This document shows, piece by piece, positions 8,678 to 15,387 of a stretch of DNA of 29,069 nt. Positions within the stretch are counted from its first letter, which is position 1. Each line of letters starts with the position of its first letter. Both the position numbers and the translations under genes were made by a program. Source of the DNA: JBBDYH01 sp040901795 (GTDB lineage Bacteria > Planctomycetota > Planctomycetia > Pirellulales > JALHPA01); NCBI GenBank assembly GCA_040901795.1, contig JBBDYH010000066.1, forward strand, positions 1 through 29,069, written 5' to 3'. A model generated the notes under the pieces. That model worked only from the letters and a program-made list of their open reading frames with translations, was not told the origin of the DNA and did no database searches.

Positions 8678-10027
8678 ATGGACGCACGCAACACTCGCAC
8701 CGCCAATCTGCCAAACGCGCCGTGGAGCCGCCCCCGGGGTGCGCTGCATGCCCTGCGACTTTGGCTGGCAGCTCCGGCCTTGCTGCTGCTCTCGGTGGGT
8801 TGGTGCGGGTTGAACATGAGCCAGTTCGATCTGCTCCGCAAGACCCCGATGCTGGACACCGACGATGCGGAGGAGCGCCAGAAGGAACGCAACAAGCCGA
8901 AGACGTTCCGCATGGGGGGCGACAATGCCGTCGCGACGCGTCGCTTTGATCCCAATTTCCAGCTTTGCCAGGCAGGTGCGCCTATGGGCGGTCCGCCGGC
9001 CTGCGCGGTTGATTGCGGCTTTGGCGGCGCTTGCGGTGCAGGGTGGAACGGAGCTCTCCCCATCGACTTTCAGCCTTACGGCCCGGGGGAATATGTCGGC
9101 CACCCTCGGCTGGCGCACGTGCCGGCCTATCGGCTGCGCGTGGATGATCAATTGGAGTGTCTCTATCGGCTGACGCGCGAAGAAACCAGCGAACCGTATG
9201 AGATTAACGTTGGCGATGAGCTGCAAATCGAAATGGCCAACGATGAAGGCAACAAGCTCAAGCGCAACTTGATCGTGCAGCCCGATGGTACGATCACTCT
9301 GCCGATGATCGGCCAGGTCAAAGCCACCGGAACATCCGTGGCCGACCTGCGCGACAAACTAGAGACGCTTTACAGCAAGTACTATACGCCGCCAGGGGTC
9401 ACGCTCACGCCCCTCAAGGTCAACACGCGGCTGGAAGACCTACGCGCTACCGTCGATAACCGCTCCGGCGTGGAAGGCGGTCAGGGCGTGCGCGTACGGA
9501 TCACGCCCGAAGGAACGATCTCGCTGCCCGCAATCGGAACGGTCCCCGCGCAGGGGCTGACGCTCGAAGAGCTTAAAGTCGAGATCGACCTCCGCTATGC
9601 CGCCACGATCAGCGGCATCGAGGTCACGCCGGTGCTTGCTCAGCGAGCGCCGCGCTTCTGCTATGTCTTGGGCGAGGTCCGCGTCCCCAACCGCTATGTG
9701 CTGGAAGCGCCCACCACCGTGATGCAGGCCATCGCACTGGCGGGAAGCTGGAACGTCGGCGCGAACCTGCGGCAGGTGGTGATCTTTCGCCGTGGCGATG
9801 ACTGGCGGCTGCTGGCCACGATGGTCAACCTGGAAGGCGCCATGCTCTACGCCAACCAGCCCTGCCCGGGCGGTGAGATCTGGCTCAACGACTCCGATGT
9901 GATCATCCTGCCCAAGGGCAGGATCTTGCTGTGCGACGACTTTATCAACCTCGTTTTCACGCGCGGCATCTACGGTATTCTGCCGTTTGGGGCCAGCTAT
10001 TCCTGGAGCGCGGCGACGATCCGGTAG
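8678..10027 (+). CDS. Polysaccharide biosynthesis/export protein (Wza-like, Poly_export and SLBB)
   Basis: The protein has 449 residues. A hydrophobic segment near 26-42 could be a signal or anchor; the only cysteine there (C43, after W) does not fit a lipobox. A cysteine- and glycine-rich stretch follows, with cysteines at 97, 109, 113 and 119. The YEINVGDELQIEM motif (174-186) and VQPDGTITLPMIGQV (200-214) are typical of the Poly_export domain. A second related half, ITPEGTISLPAIGTV (275-289) with GLTLEELKVEI, suggests a duplicated Poly_export unit. An SLBB-like region begins at FCYVLGEVRVPNRY (327-340). This family forms the outer pore for capsule or exopolysaccharide export. It follows the TPR gene with one repeat element between them. 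No glycosyltransferase or Wzc-type kinase is in the window. No Shine-Dalgarno sequence is visible. Confidence 0.88.
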   Translation: MDARNTRTANLPNAPWSRPRGALHALRLWLAAPALLLLSVGWCGLNMSQFDLLRKTPMLDTDDAEERQKERNKPKTFRMGGDNAVATRRFDPNFQLCQAGAPMGGPPACAVDCGFGGACGAGWNGALPIDFQPYGPGEYVGHPRLAHVPAYRLRVDDQLECLYRLTREETSEPYEINVGDELQIEMANDEGNKLKRNLIVQPDGTITLPMIGQVKATGTSVADLRDKLETLYSKYYTPPGVTLTPLKVNTRLEDLRATVDNRSGVEGGQGVRVRITPEGTISLPAIGTVPAQGLTLEELKVEIDLRYAATISGIEVTPVLAQRAPRFCYVLGEVRVPNRYVLEAPTTVMQAIALAGSWNVGANLRQVVIFRRGDDWRLLATMVNLEGAMLYANQPCPGGEIWLNDSDVIILPKGRILLCDDFINLVFTRGIYGILPFGASYSWSAATIR

Positions 10028-10056
10028 GAGTGGTAGCCGAACTACTGTGTTCGAGA

Positions 10057-10190
10057 GGCAAGGAACACAGATGGCCACAGACTGAAGCAGACGAACACAG
10101 ACATCGAACCAAGTGTCGTAACATCAACCGAGCATGTTGCGAACGTCTGTGGCTGTCCGTGTTTGTCTGTGTTAGTCTGTGTTTCTTGCC
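10057..10190. repeat. Imperfect inverted repeat rich in ACACAGA motifs
   Basis: The left arm 10057-10102 and the right arm 10145-10190 are each 46 bases, and by hand alignment are complementary at 33 of 46 positions. Both consist of repeated ACACAGAC/GTCTGTGT units at about 10-base spacing, and the ends (GGCAAG/CTTGCC) match closely. The element fills most of the 206-base gap before the transporter genes and is probably an interspersed intergenic repeat. Confidence 0.65.
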
Positions 10191-10233
10191 GAATGACTTA
10201 CTGCGGCAGCCGATCTCGTGACCGACGCACAGC

Positions 10234-11559
10234 ATGTCGAGACGACTTCTCTTTCTGCTGCTCACCATCGTGGGAGTAGGCATTCCCTGCGGCGGGTGCC
10301 GCGATAAGAGTGATTTCCCGAATCGGCCGATCAAGCTGGTCTGTCCCTGGTCGCCAGGGGGTGGGACCGACACCGTTTCGCGCGAAGTGGCCGCACTGCT
10401 CGAAGATGAGCTGAAGATCCCGGTTAACGTGATCAACGCCACGGGCGGCTCCGGCGTCACCGGCCACACGCGCGGCGCGCGGGCCAAACCGGATGGCTAC
10501 ACGCTGACGATGATCACCGTCGAGCTCAACATGCTGCGGTGGCGCGGTCTGACGAACATCGGCTACCAGGACTTTGATCCACTGATCCTGGTGAACCGCG
10601 ACGCCTCGGCGTTGTTCGTGCGAACGGACGCGCCCTGGCAATCGCTGGCCGATTTGGAGCGTGAAATCCGCGCCAAGCCGCGTGGACTTAAGGCCTCGGG
10701 CACCGCACAAGGCGGCATCTGGCACGTCGCCGTAGCTGGCTGGCTCGACTTCGTCGGCTTGAAAGCCGACGATGTGATCTGGGTTTCGATCAACGGCGCG
10801 GGGCCCTCGCTGCAAGAGCTGATCTCCGGCGGAGTGGATTTCATCTGCTGCAGTTTGCCGGAAGCGGCCACGCTGATGGAGACCGGCCGTATTCGCTCGC
10901 TGGGAGTGATGGCGCCGCAGCGCGTCGCTACCTACTCGGAGGTGCCAACTTTTCGTGAACAAGGCGTCGATTGGTCGATGGGCGGCTGGCGCGGGTTGGC
11001 GCTGCCCAACGGAGTGCCCGCAGACCGCAAAGAGATTCTCCTGGCGGCTCTGAAGCGCGTGATCGCGCGCGACGAATATCGCGAGTTCATGAGCACGTCG
11101 GGCTTTGATGCCCGTGGCGATGGACCTCAGGAATTCGCGGCAGCGCTTGCGCGTCACGACGATGAGTTCCAGGCCATCCTGACGAGCGACACCTATGAGT
11201 CGGTGCGACGGTCGCGGTACGGGGCGATGGTTTTTCCCGCGGTCATCGGGGGATTTCTGCTGGCGGTGGCGACGGTGCTATACGTCAGGCGCAGCGGCGA
11301 AGCGGCAAACGAAATGGATCTACAAGGCGCAATTGTCGCCGTCGGGCTGGCGATCGCGTGGGTGCTTGTTTTTGTCGCCGTCATGGACTGGTTGGGATTT
11401 ATCTTGACCGCGACTGTGCTGCTCGTCTTGTTGATGAAATACCTGGGCACGCGGCTGTGGACGGCCGCGGTCATCAGCGCGCTTGTGTCCGTAACCACGT
11501 ATCAGGTTTTCGCGGTTCATTTGCGGGTATCGCTCCCTTGGGGCCTGTGGGGCTGGTGA
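10234..11559 (+). CDS. TctC-TctB fusion: tripartite tricarboxylate transporter binding protein joined to small membrane subunit
   Basis: The protein has 441 residues; separate TctC proteins usually have about 320. A hydrophobic N-terminus ends in IPCGGC (C22), a loose lipoprotein-type site. Residues 30-320 are a TctC substrate-binding domain, with PWSPGGGTDTVSR (38-50), GGSGVTGHTRGARAKPDGYT (71-90) and EVPTFREQG (236-244). Residues 325-441 contain four hydrophobic helices (about 331-350, 366-385, 387-403, 409-429) and a VHLRVSLPWGLWGW end, matching the small subunit TctB. No stop interrupts the join. TctA starts three bases after the stop. The system imports a carboxylate using an ion gradient; the substrate cannot be told from sequence. 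The topology requires the TctB N-terminus to face the outside, where the binding domain acts. Confidence 0.88.
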   Translation: MSRRLLFLLLTIVGVGIPCGGCRDKSDFPNRPIKLVCPWSPGGGTDTVSREVAALLEDELKIPVNVINATGGSGVTGHTRGARAKPDGYTLTMITVELNMLRWRGLTNIGYQDFDPLILVNRDASALFVRTDAPWQSLADLEREIRAKPRGLKASGTAQGGIWHVAVAGWLDFVGLKADDVIWVSINGAGPSLQELISGGVDFICCSLPEAATLMETGRIRSLGVMAPQRVATYSEVPTFREQGVDWSMGGWRGLALPNGVPADRKEILLAALKRVIARDEYREFMSTSGFDARGDGPQEFAAALARHDDEFQAILTSDTYESVRRSRYGAMVFPAVIGGFLLAVATVLYVRRSGEAANEMDLQGAIVAVGLAIAWVLVFVAVMDWLGFILTATVLLVLLMKYLGTRLWTAAVISALVSVTTYQVFAVHLRVSLPWGLWGW

Positions 11560-11562
11560 GAT

Positions 11563-13101
11563 ATGGGCGAGGACCTTCGACAGGCCTTTCAAGACGTCGT
11601 ACTCAACGGCACGATCTGGTTCGTCATCGTGGCCTCGGCGGTGTTCGGCGTGTTCATCGGCGCCGTGCCGGGCTTGACGGCCACGATGGCAGTCGCGCTG
11701 TTGGTGCCGCTGACGTTCTGGCTGGAACCGACCGTGGCGCTGGCGGCCATCGTATCGATAAGCGCCTGCGCTATCTTCGCGGGCGACATTCCCACGGTGC
11801 TGTTGCGGATCCCCGGCACGCCGGCTTCGGCAGCCTATGCCGACGACGCCTTCAAATTGGCAAAACAAGGGCACGCCGACCTGGCATTGGGCGTGGCGTT
11901 GATCTTCAGCGTGGTCGGTGGGTTGTTCGGCGCGGTGGTGTTGATGCTGGTCGGCCATCAACTGGCGCGCGTAGCGGAGGCGTTCAGCGTCGCCGAGTAC
12001 TTCTGGCTGTATGTACTGGGGCTGAGCTGCGCGGTGATTGTGTCCGGCGGCGCTGTGCTCAAAGCGCTGTTGGCGCTGTTGCTGGGTTTATTGCTGGCGA
12101 CGGTTGGGCTGAGCGCGGTCCATACCCAAGCGCGGTTTACGTTCGGACTGCCGGAGCTGTATGAAGGAATCAACTTCATTCCGGCGATGATCGGACTGTT
12201 TGGCGTGTCGGAGGTGCTCAAGAATCTTGTGGCGCTCAAGCAAGGCAGATCCGCGGCCGTGGTGGCTGCCGCGGCTGCGGCGCAGCCGACGATGCGACGT
12301 CGGCTGGCGTCGCTGTTGCTTGCCCCCGTTTCTCACGTGCTTATACCGGCTTGTATCGAGCTTCGCCGTCGCATCGGGGCTGTGATACGTTCCAGCGCCA
12401 TCGGCACCGCGATTGGAATGCTGCCGGGGGCGGGCGCCGATATTGCCAGTTGGGTTTCGATGGCCGTCGCCAAGCGATGGTCCAAAAAGCCACATAGCGA
12501 GGAAGCTTCACTCGACGGCTTTGCCGAAGCCACCACCGCCAACAACTCCGCGTTGGCCGGCGCGTGGATCCCTGCACTCGTGTTCGGGATACCAGGCGAC
12601 TCGGTGACAGCGATCGTGATTGGCGTGCTGATGATGAAAAACATCAAGCCCGGACCGGAGATCTTCGAGAAGCAGGCAGTGCTGGTCTATAGCCTGTATA
12701 TGATCTTTATTCTTGCCAACCTGGTGCTCATCCCGATCGGTTTATTGGCCATCAAAGCGGGAGGGTACGTTGTTCGCGTGCCGCAACGCGTGCTGCTGCC
12801 GATCATTCTTCTGGCCTGCGTCGTCGGGGCTTATGCGATCAGCGAGCGGAGCTTCGACATCTGGGTTATGCTCGCGATGGGCGCGCTCGGGTTTTTACTT
12901 GAGCGCTGGCAGGTACCCATCGGCCCGGTTGTGCTGGGAATTGTCCTGGGGGGGTCGCTTGAGGAACGATTTATTCAGACGTTAACCGGCGCGGATGGCT
13001 CGCCGCTGGCATTCTTCGACCGGCCACTGTCCGCCGTACTGGGCATCGCCGCGATTGCGCTATGGGTGTCGCTGCTGTTCTTCCGGCGACGGCCTGCGTA
13101 G
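11563..13101 (+). CDS. tctA: Tripartite tricarboxylate transporter large permease subunit TctA
   Basis: This is the multi-spanning permease of the TTT family, 512 residues as expected. Conserved segments are visible: FGVFIGAVPGLTATMAVALL (28-47), DIPTVLLRIPGTPASAAYAD (75-94), LPGAGADIASWVSMAVAKRW in the second half, TTANNSALAGAWIPALVFGI and PGDSVTAIVIGVLMMKNIKP. The start ATG lies three bases after the TGA of the fused TctC-TctB gene, so the two are translationally coupled and form a complete transporter in two genes. The FAGD at 72-75 stands where many relatives have a YGG-type sequence. The C-terminus is a last hydrophobic helix followed by FRRRPA. Confidence 0.93.
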   Translation: MGEDLRQAFQDVVLNGTIWFVIVASAVFGVFIGAVPGLTATMAVALLVPLTFWLEPTVALAAIVSISACAIFAGDIPTVLLRIPGTPASAAYADDAFKLAKQGHADLALGVALIFSVVGGLFGAVVLMLVGHQLARVAEAFSVAEYFWLYVLGLSCAVIVSGGAVLKALLALLLGLLLATVGLSAVHTQARFTFGLPELYEGINFIPAMIGLFGVSEVLKNLVALKQGRSAAVVAAAAAAQPTMRRRLASLLLAPVSHVLIPACIELRRRIGAVIRSSAIGTAIGMLPGAGADIASWVSMAVAKRWSKKPHSEEASLDGFAEATTANNSALAGAWIPALVFGIPGDSVTAIVIGVLMMKNIKPGPEIFEKQAVLVYSLYMIFILANLVLIPIGLLAIKAGGYVVRVPQRVLLPIILLACVVGAYAISERSFDIWVMLAMGALGFLLERWQVPIGPVVLGIVLGGSLEERFIQTLTGADGSPLAFFDRPLSAVLGIAAIALWVSLLFFRRRPA

Positions 13102-13117
13102 CAGCGACGATTAGAAA

Positions 13118-13167
13118 ACCACGAAGAACACGAAGCCACCCTTCGTGCTCTTCGTGTTCTTTGTGGT
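13118..13167. repeat. Inverted repeat of the CCACGAAGAACACGAAG family
   Basis: The left arm ACCACGAAGAACACGAAG (13118-13135) and the right arm CTTCGTGTTCTTTGTGGT (13150-13167) are complementary at 17 of 18 positions, with a 14-base loop. It begins 16 bases after the tctA stop and may act as a terminator or an RNA-stabilising hairpin. Confidence 0.7.
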
Positions 13168-13188
13168 GAAAGAATCGGTAAGGCTAAA

Positions 13189-13208
13189 CCCCGGCCTTCC
13201 GGCCGGGG
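13189..13208. terminator. GC-rich hairpin between convergent genes
   Basis: CCCCGGCC, a TTCC loop and GGCCGGGG form an 8-bp perfect stem. It lies between the convergent tctA and DPRTG-repeat genes, 12 bases beyond the stop of the latter. There is no T tract on either side, so termination would not be of the classical intrinsic type. It may equally be another interspersed repeat. Confidence 0.4.
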
Positions 13209-13220
13209 CTACTGCCTGTC

Positions 13221-13790
13221 TTATCGCCAGTACGGTCGATAGGGAATGTCTACTCGCGATCCACCATAGTAGGGATCCTCGTGCTCGTACGTCTCGCCGT
13301 ATTGCGGATCGTACGTCGAACGCGAACGATACGGTACGCCGCTCCACGGGTCCACACCGCTGGTCCGCTCCGAGTAGGACCCACGATAACGATCCTGATC
13401 CACGCGGCTGCGCTGGACGGCGCCCGAGTACGGATCGACCGTCCGCGTACTCGCTCGGTCTTCGCCCGTGCGCGGATCAACCACGCGACGCGAAGTGGTC
13501 ACTTGCCCGGTCCGCGGATCACGCCAGTAAGTAGTAGAGACTTCTTCGCCGGTTCGCGGATCGATGGTCTTCGAGGACTGGACCGGGCCGAGCGGCGTGT
13601 GGGTAACGGCCGACCGCGTTCGGCCGTCGCGATAGGCATCGTCGTACACCGGCCGGCGGGCCGTGTACCGGCCGTCGTATCGGTCCGAATCTCTGTACCG
13701 CACCCGCTGGGCCTGGGCCGGGTCGGCAACTATCAAACCGACAACTACCGCAACGGCGCCAAGCAGGTATTTGGAAAGTTGAGTTATCAT
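13221..13790 (-). CDS. Exported protein made of 14-residue DPRTG-type repeats
   Basis: The start at 13790 is set by AAGGAGA five bases upstream and by the signal peptide that follows (hydrophobic to residue 22, cleavage expected after AQA near 27). The mature protein is about 160 residues, rich in Arg, Tyr, Asp, Ser and Thr, and has no cysteine. From residue 77 a strict 14-residue period is visible: DPRTGEEVSTTYWR, DPRTGQVTTSRRVV, DPRTGEDRASTRTV, DPYSGAVQRSRVDQ, DRYRGSYSERTSGV and DPWSGVPYRSRSTY, then a shortened DPQYGETYEHE and DPYYGGS. A degenerate copy (THTPLGPVQSSKTI) precedes them. I do not recognise the family. The repeat unit suggests stacked beta-hairpins with a turn at D-P-x-x-G. It is divergent from the ECF sigma gene. 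Confidence 0.8.
   Translation of the reverse strand: MITQLSKYLLGAVAVVVGLIVADPAQAQRVRYRDSDRYDGRYTARRPVYDDAYRDGRTRSAVTHTPLGPVQSSKTIDPRTGEEVSTTYWRDPRTGQVTTSRRVVDPRTGEDRASTRTVDPYSGAVQRSRVDQDRYRGSYSERTSGVDPWSGVPYRSRSTYDPQYGETYEHEDPYYGGSRVDIPYRPYWR
13278..13562 (-). repeat. Tandem 42-base coding repeat (14-residue units)
   Basis: This covers residues 77-171 of the exported protein: six units of exactly 14 residues and one of 11. DP or DR opens each unit and G is at position 5. The first three units are most alike; later units diverge but keep the period. Confidence 0.8.
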
Positions 13791-14175
13791 CTGAGTCTCC
13801 TTCCGCTGCACTCCAAAGAAGGCAGCGATCTGGGTATGCGTCTGCTGTCTATCTACATTGCCTAAGCTGTGCAATCTGAATGCCAGCGGGCGGCGAAACT
13901 ATGGATGAGTCGTAAGCCTAAGTGAGCTAAGCAGTTCGAGCGGATTGAAAATGTCGCGTTTTTGCAGGCTGAATGTGCGGCTAGCAGCGCGTCGTCAGGA
14001 TCACCAACGTATTTTCCGGCACTTTAGGCGATCGCAGTAAAGGGGGCGAAATTGTGGGTCTGGCACGTCATCCGTCATCAATTTGATCGCACATGCGCCA
14101 TCAGGTTGCGACAATTGGTGAAATGGCCTCTGCTCGGCGGCGTCTTCTTTACAGGCAACCCGGACTCAGCGCACC
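13791..14175. other. Divergent intergenic region between the DPRTG-repeat gene and the ECF sigma gene
   Basis: These 385 bases must carry promoters in both directions. I see the AAGGAGA ribosome site of the leftward gene and no open frame worth calling. No convincing -35/-10 pair or ECF-type promoter could be identified by eye. The region is less GC-rich than its neighbours, as expected of regulatory DNA. Confidence 0.5.
13796..13802 (-). promoter_or_regulatory. Strong ribosome binding site AAGGAGA for the DPRTG-repeat protein
   Basis: AAGGAGA on the minus strand ends five bases before the ATG at 13790. It excludes the longer in-frame start at 13874, which has no such site. Confidence 0.75.
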
Positions 14176-14700
14176 GTGAACATGCTCGGCGTAAGCCCCG
14201 CACTGTTGGGCGAATTGCTCGACCGCCATGGCGCGGCGCTGGTCCTGTTTGCGCGGCAATTCTGTGCATCGCCCGAGGACGTTGTGCAGGAGGCGTTCGT
14301 GCAGCTTGCACGGCAGAGTGATGTGCCCGACCGGCCGGCGGCGTGGCTGTACCGAGTGGTCCGCAATGGTGCGATCAGCGCCGCACGTGCACAACAGCGG
14401 CGGCGCAAACACGAAGCCGCCGCGGCGACGCGTGCTCGCGCGTGGTTTCTGCCTACGGAGGCCGCGCAGCTCGGTGCCGAGTCGGCGACGGAGGCGCTAA
14501 AGCACTTATCGCTGGAAGAACGGGAGATCATCATCGCACATCTTTGGGGCGCCTTAACGTTTCAACAAATTGGCGAGCTGGTTGGGCTGTCGGCGGCGAC
14601 AGCCTATCGGCGGTATGAGCGCGGCTTACGAGCGCTGCGGACAATATTGGGCAAAGGAAGCCTCGCGCGGCCGGCGTCAGGGAGCGATGAGCACAGATGA
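14176..14700 (+). CDS. ECF-subfamily RNA polymerase sigma factor
   Basis: The product has 174 residues from a GTG; the ATG two codons later (14182) is an equally possible start, and neither has a clear ribosome site. Sigma region 2 is visible at about 15-80, with the core-binding helix SPEDVVQEAFVQLAR (32-46) and the -10-recognition segment AAWLYRVVRNGAISAARAQQ (55-74). Region 4 lies at about 105-157, with LSLEEREIIIAHLWG and the helix-turn-helix TFQQIGELVGLSAATAYRRY. The two-domain structure without region 1 or 3 is typical of ECF factors, which direct transcription of small regulons and are held by membrane anti-sigma factors. The next gene, 12 bases on, encodes a single-pass membrane protein suited to that role. 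The regulon is unknown. Confidence 0.92.
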   Translation: MNMLGVSPALLGELLDRHGAALVLFARQFCASPEDVVQEAFVQLARQSDVPDRPAAWLYRVVRNGAISAARAQQRRRKHEAAAATRARAWFLPTEAAQLGAESATEALKHLSLEEREIIIAHLWGALTFQQIGELVGLSAATAYRRYERGLRALRTILGKGSLARPASGSDEHR

Positions 14701-14704
14701 GGAG
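14698..14704 (+). promoter_or_regulatory. Ribosome binding site TGAGGAG overlapping the sigma-factor stop codon
   Basis: The sigma-factor TGA (14698-14700) is the first part of TGAGGAG, which lies eight bases before the ATG at 14713. This suggests translational coupling of the sigma factor and the membrane protein. Confidence 0.65.
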
Positions 14705-14712
14705 ACGATGAA

Positions 14713-15300
14713 ATGAACCCCGATCGATTGCCTGAATTGCCTTCAGACTTGAAACCGATTGAGGCCGACCTGGCGGCGCTAGTGCCGGCAAGCGGTACTC
14801 TCAATCGCGACGAGCTGATGTACCGGGCCGGCTGGGCGGCGTGTGAGGCTTCCGGCGATTCGCCGAGTGCATTGACGCCAAGTAACCGGCGTAGCGGCGT
14901 TGCGTGGCTCTGGCCATTGACCACGGCGGGGCTGGTGCTGTTGTCGGCGACGCTCGGTATCGTGCTGGCTACTCGTGAGCCGGACGTGGAAGTTGTGTTC
15001 GTGGAGAAGACCACCCGCGAGTCCAGCGAGACAGAGAAAGAAAGAGCCCCTGCGGCAGCGTCCCAGTTGCCGACGACCGATGACCGCGTTGCTTCTGCAC
15101 AAGAGTGGTTGCCGCAGGCGCCCCTGCTCGATCGACCGCAGACGCGCTTCGGTAATGACTACCTATCGCTCCGCGAGCGCGTGCTGGCGTTCGGCGTCGA
15201 TGTGTTGCCGTCGTATTCCGCCGCACCTGCGACAAACGGCAGCCCAGCGATCGGCGATTCGCGGTATGGCGCGCTGATTGGGCAATTGCGTGGAGGATGA
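14713..15300 (+). CDS. Single-pass membrane protein, putative anti-sigma or accessory to the ECF sigma factor
   Basis: The product has 195 residues. The cytoplasmic N-terminus (1-60) includes LPSDLKPIEADLAALVPAS and RDELMYRAGWAACEA, a pattern I associate with sigma-linked planctomycete proteins. One transmembrane helix follows (about 64-86, AWLWPLTTAGLVLLSATLGI), then an acidic and polar extracytoplasmic tail with LSLRERVLAFGVDVLP. No zinc-binding HxxxCxxC motif is visible, so it is not a standard ZAS-type anti-sigma factor. The anti-sigma role is inferred from the close spacing to the ECF gene, the overlapping ribosome site and the topology. Confidence 0.65.
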   Translation: MNPDRLPELPSDLKPIEADLAALVPASGTLNRDELMYRAGWAACEASGDSPSALTPSNRRSGVAWLWPLTTAGLVLLSATLGIVLATREPDVEVVFVEKTTRESSETEKERAPAAASQLPTTDDRVASAQEWLPQAPLLDRPQTRFGNDYLSLRERVLAFGVDVLPSYSAAPATNGSPAIGDSRYGALIGQLRGG

Positions 15301-15317
15301 TGAGGGTGACCGTTTTT

Positions 15318-15348
15318 AAACCGCTGAGGCGCCGAGACGCAGCGAGAA
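15318..15348. repeat. Possible solo half of a CTGAGGCGC/GAGACGCAG intergenic repeat
   Basis: AAACCGCTGAGGCGCCGAGA followed by CGCAGCGAGAA resembles intergenic repeat units I recall from planctomycete genomes. Only one arm is present here, in the 87-base gap before the next gene. Recognition is from memory and a genome-wide count would settle it. Confidence 0.35.
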
Positions 15349-15377
15349 TTCTTTCTTTGACCATTCAGTTTGCTAGT

Positions 15378-15382
15378 GGAGG
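15378..15382 (+). promoter_or_regulatory. Ribosome binding site GGAGG for the DUF1559-like protein
   Basis: GGAGG lies five bases before ATG 15388 and selects it over the TTG at 15370; a signal peptide begins directly at this ATG. Confidence 0.75.
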
Positions 15383-15387
15383 TAACT

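Noticed and set aside
8800..8810. Cysteine after the hydrophobic N-terminal segment of the export protein as a lipoprotein site
   Set aside because: The preceding residues (V-G-W) do not fit the lipobox, which needs a small residue before the cysteine; Wza-type proteins are often lipoproteins, but it is not supported here.
13846..13874. Minus-strand TTGCAC / TAGACA pair with 17-base spacing before the DPRTG-repeat gene
   Set aside because: The -10 hexamer matches the consensus at only half of its positions; such pairs occur by chance in a region of this length.
14061..14080. TGGCACG resembling the -24 part of a sigma-54 promoter before the ECF sigma gene
   Set aside because: The expected TTGC at the -12 position is absent (CCGTC is found), so it does not fit the consensus.
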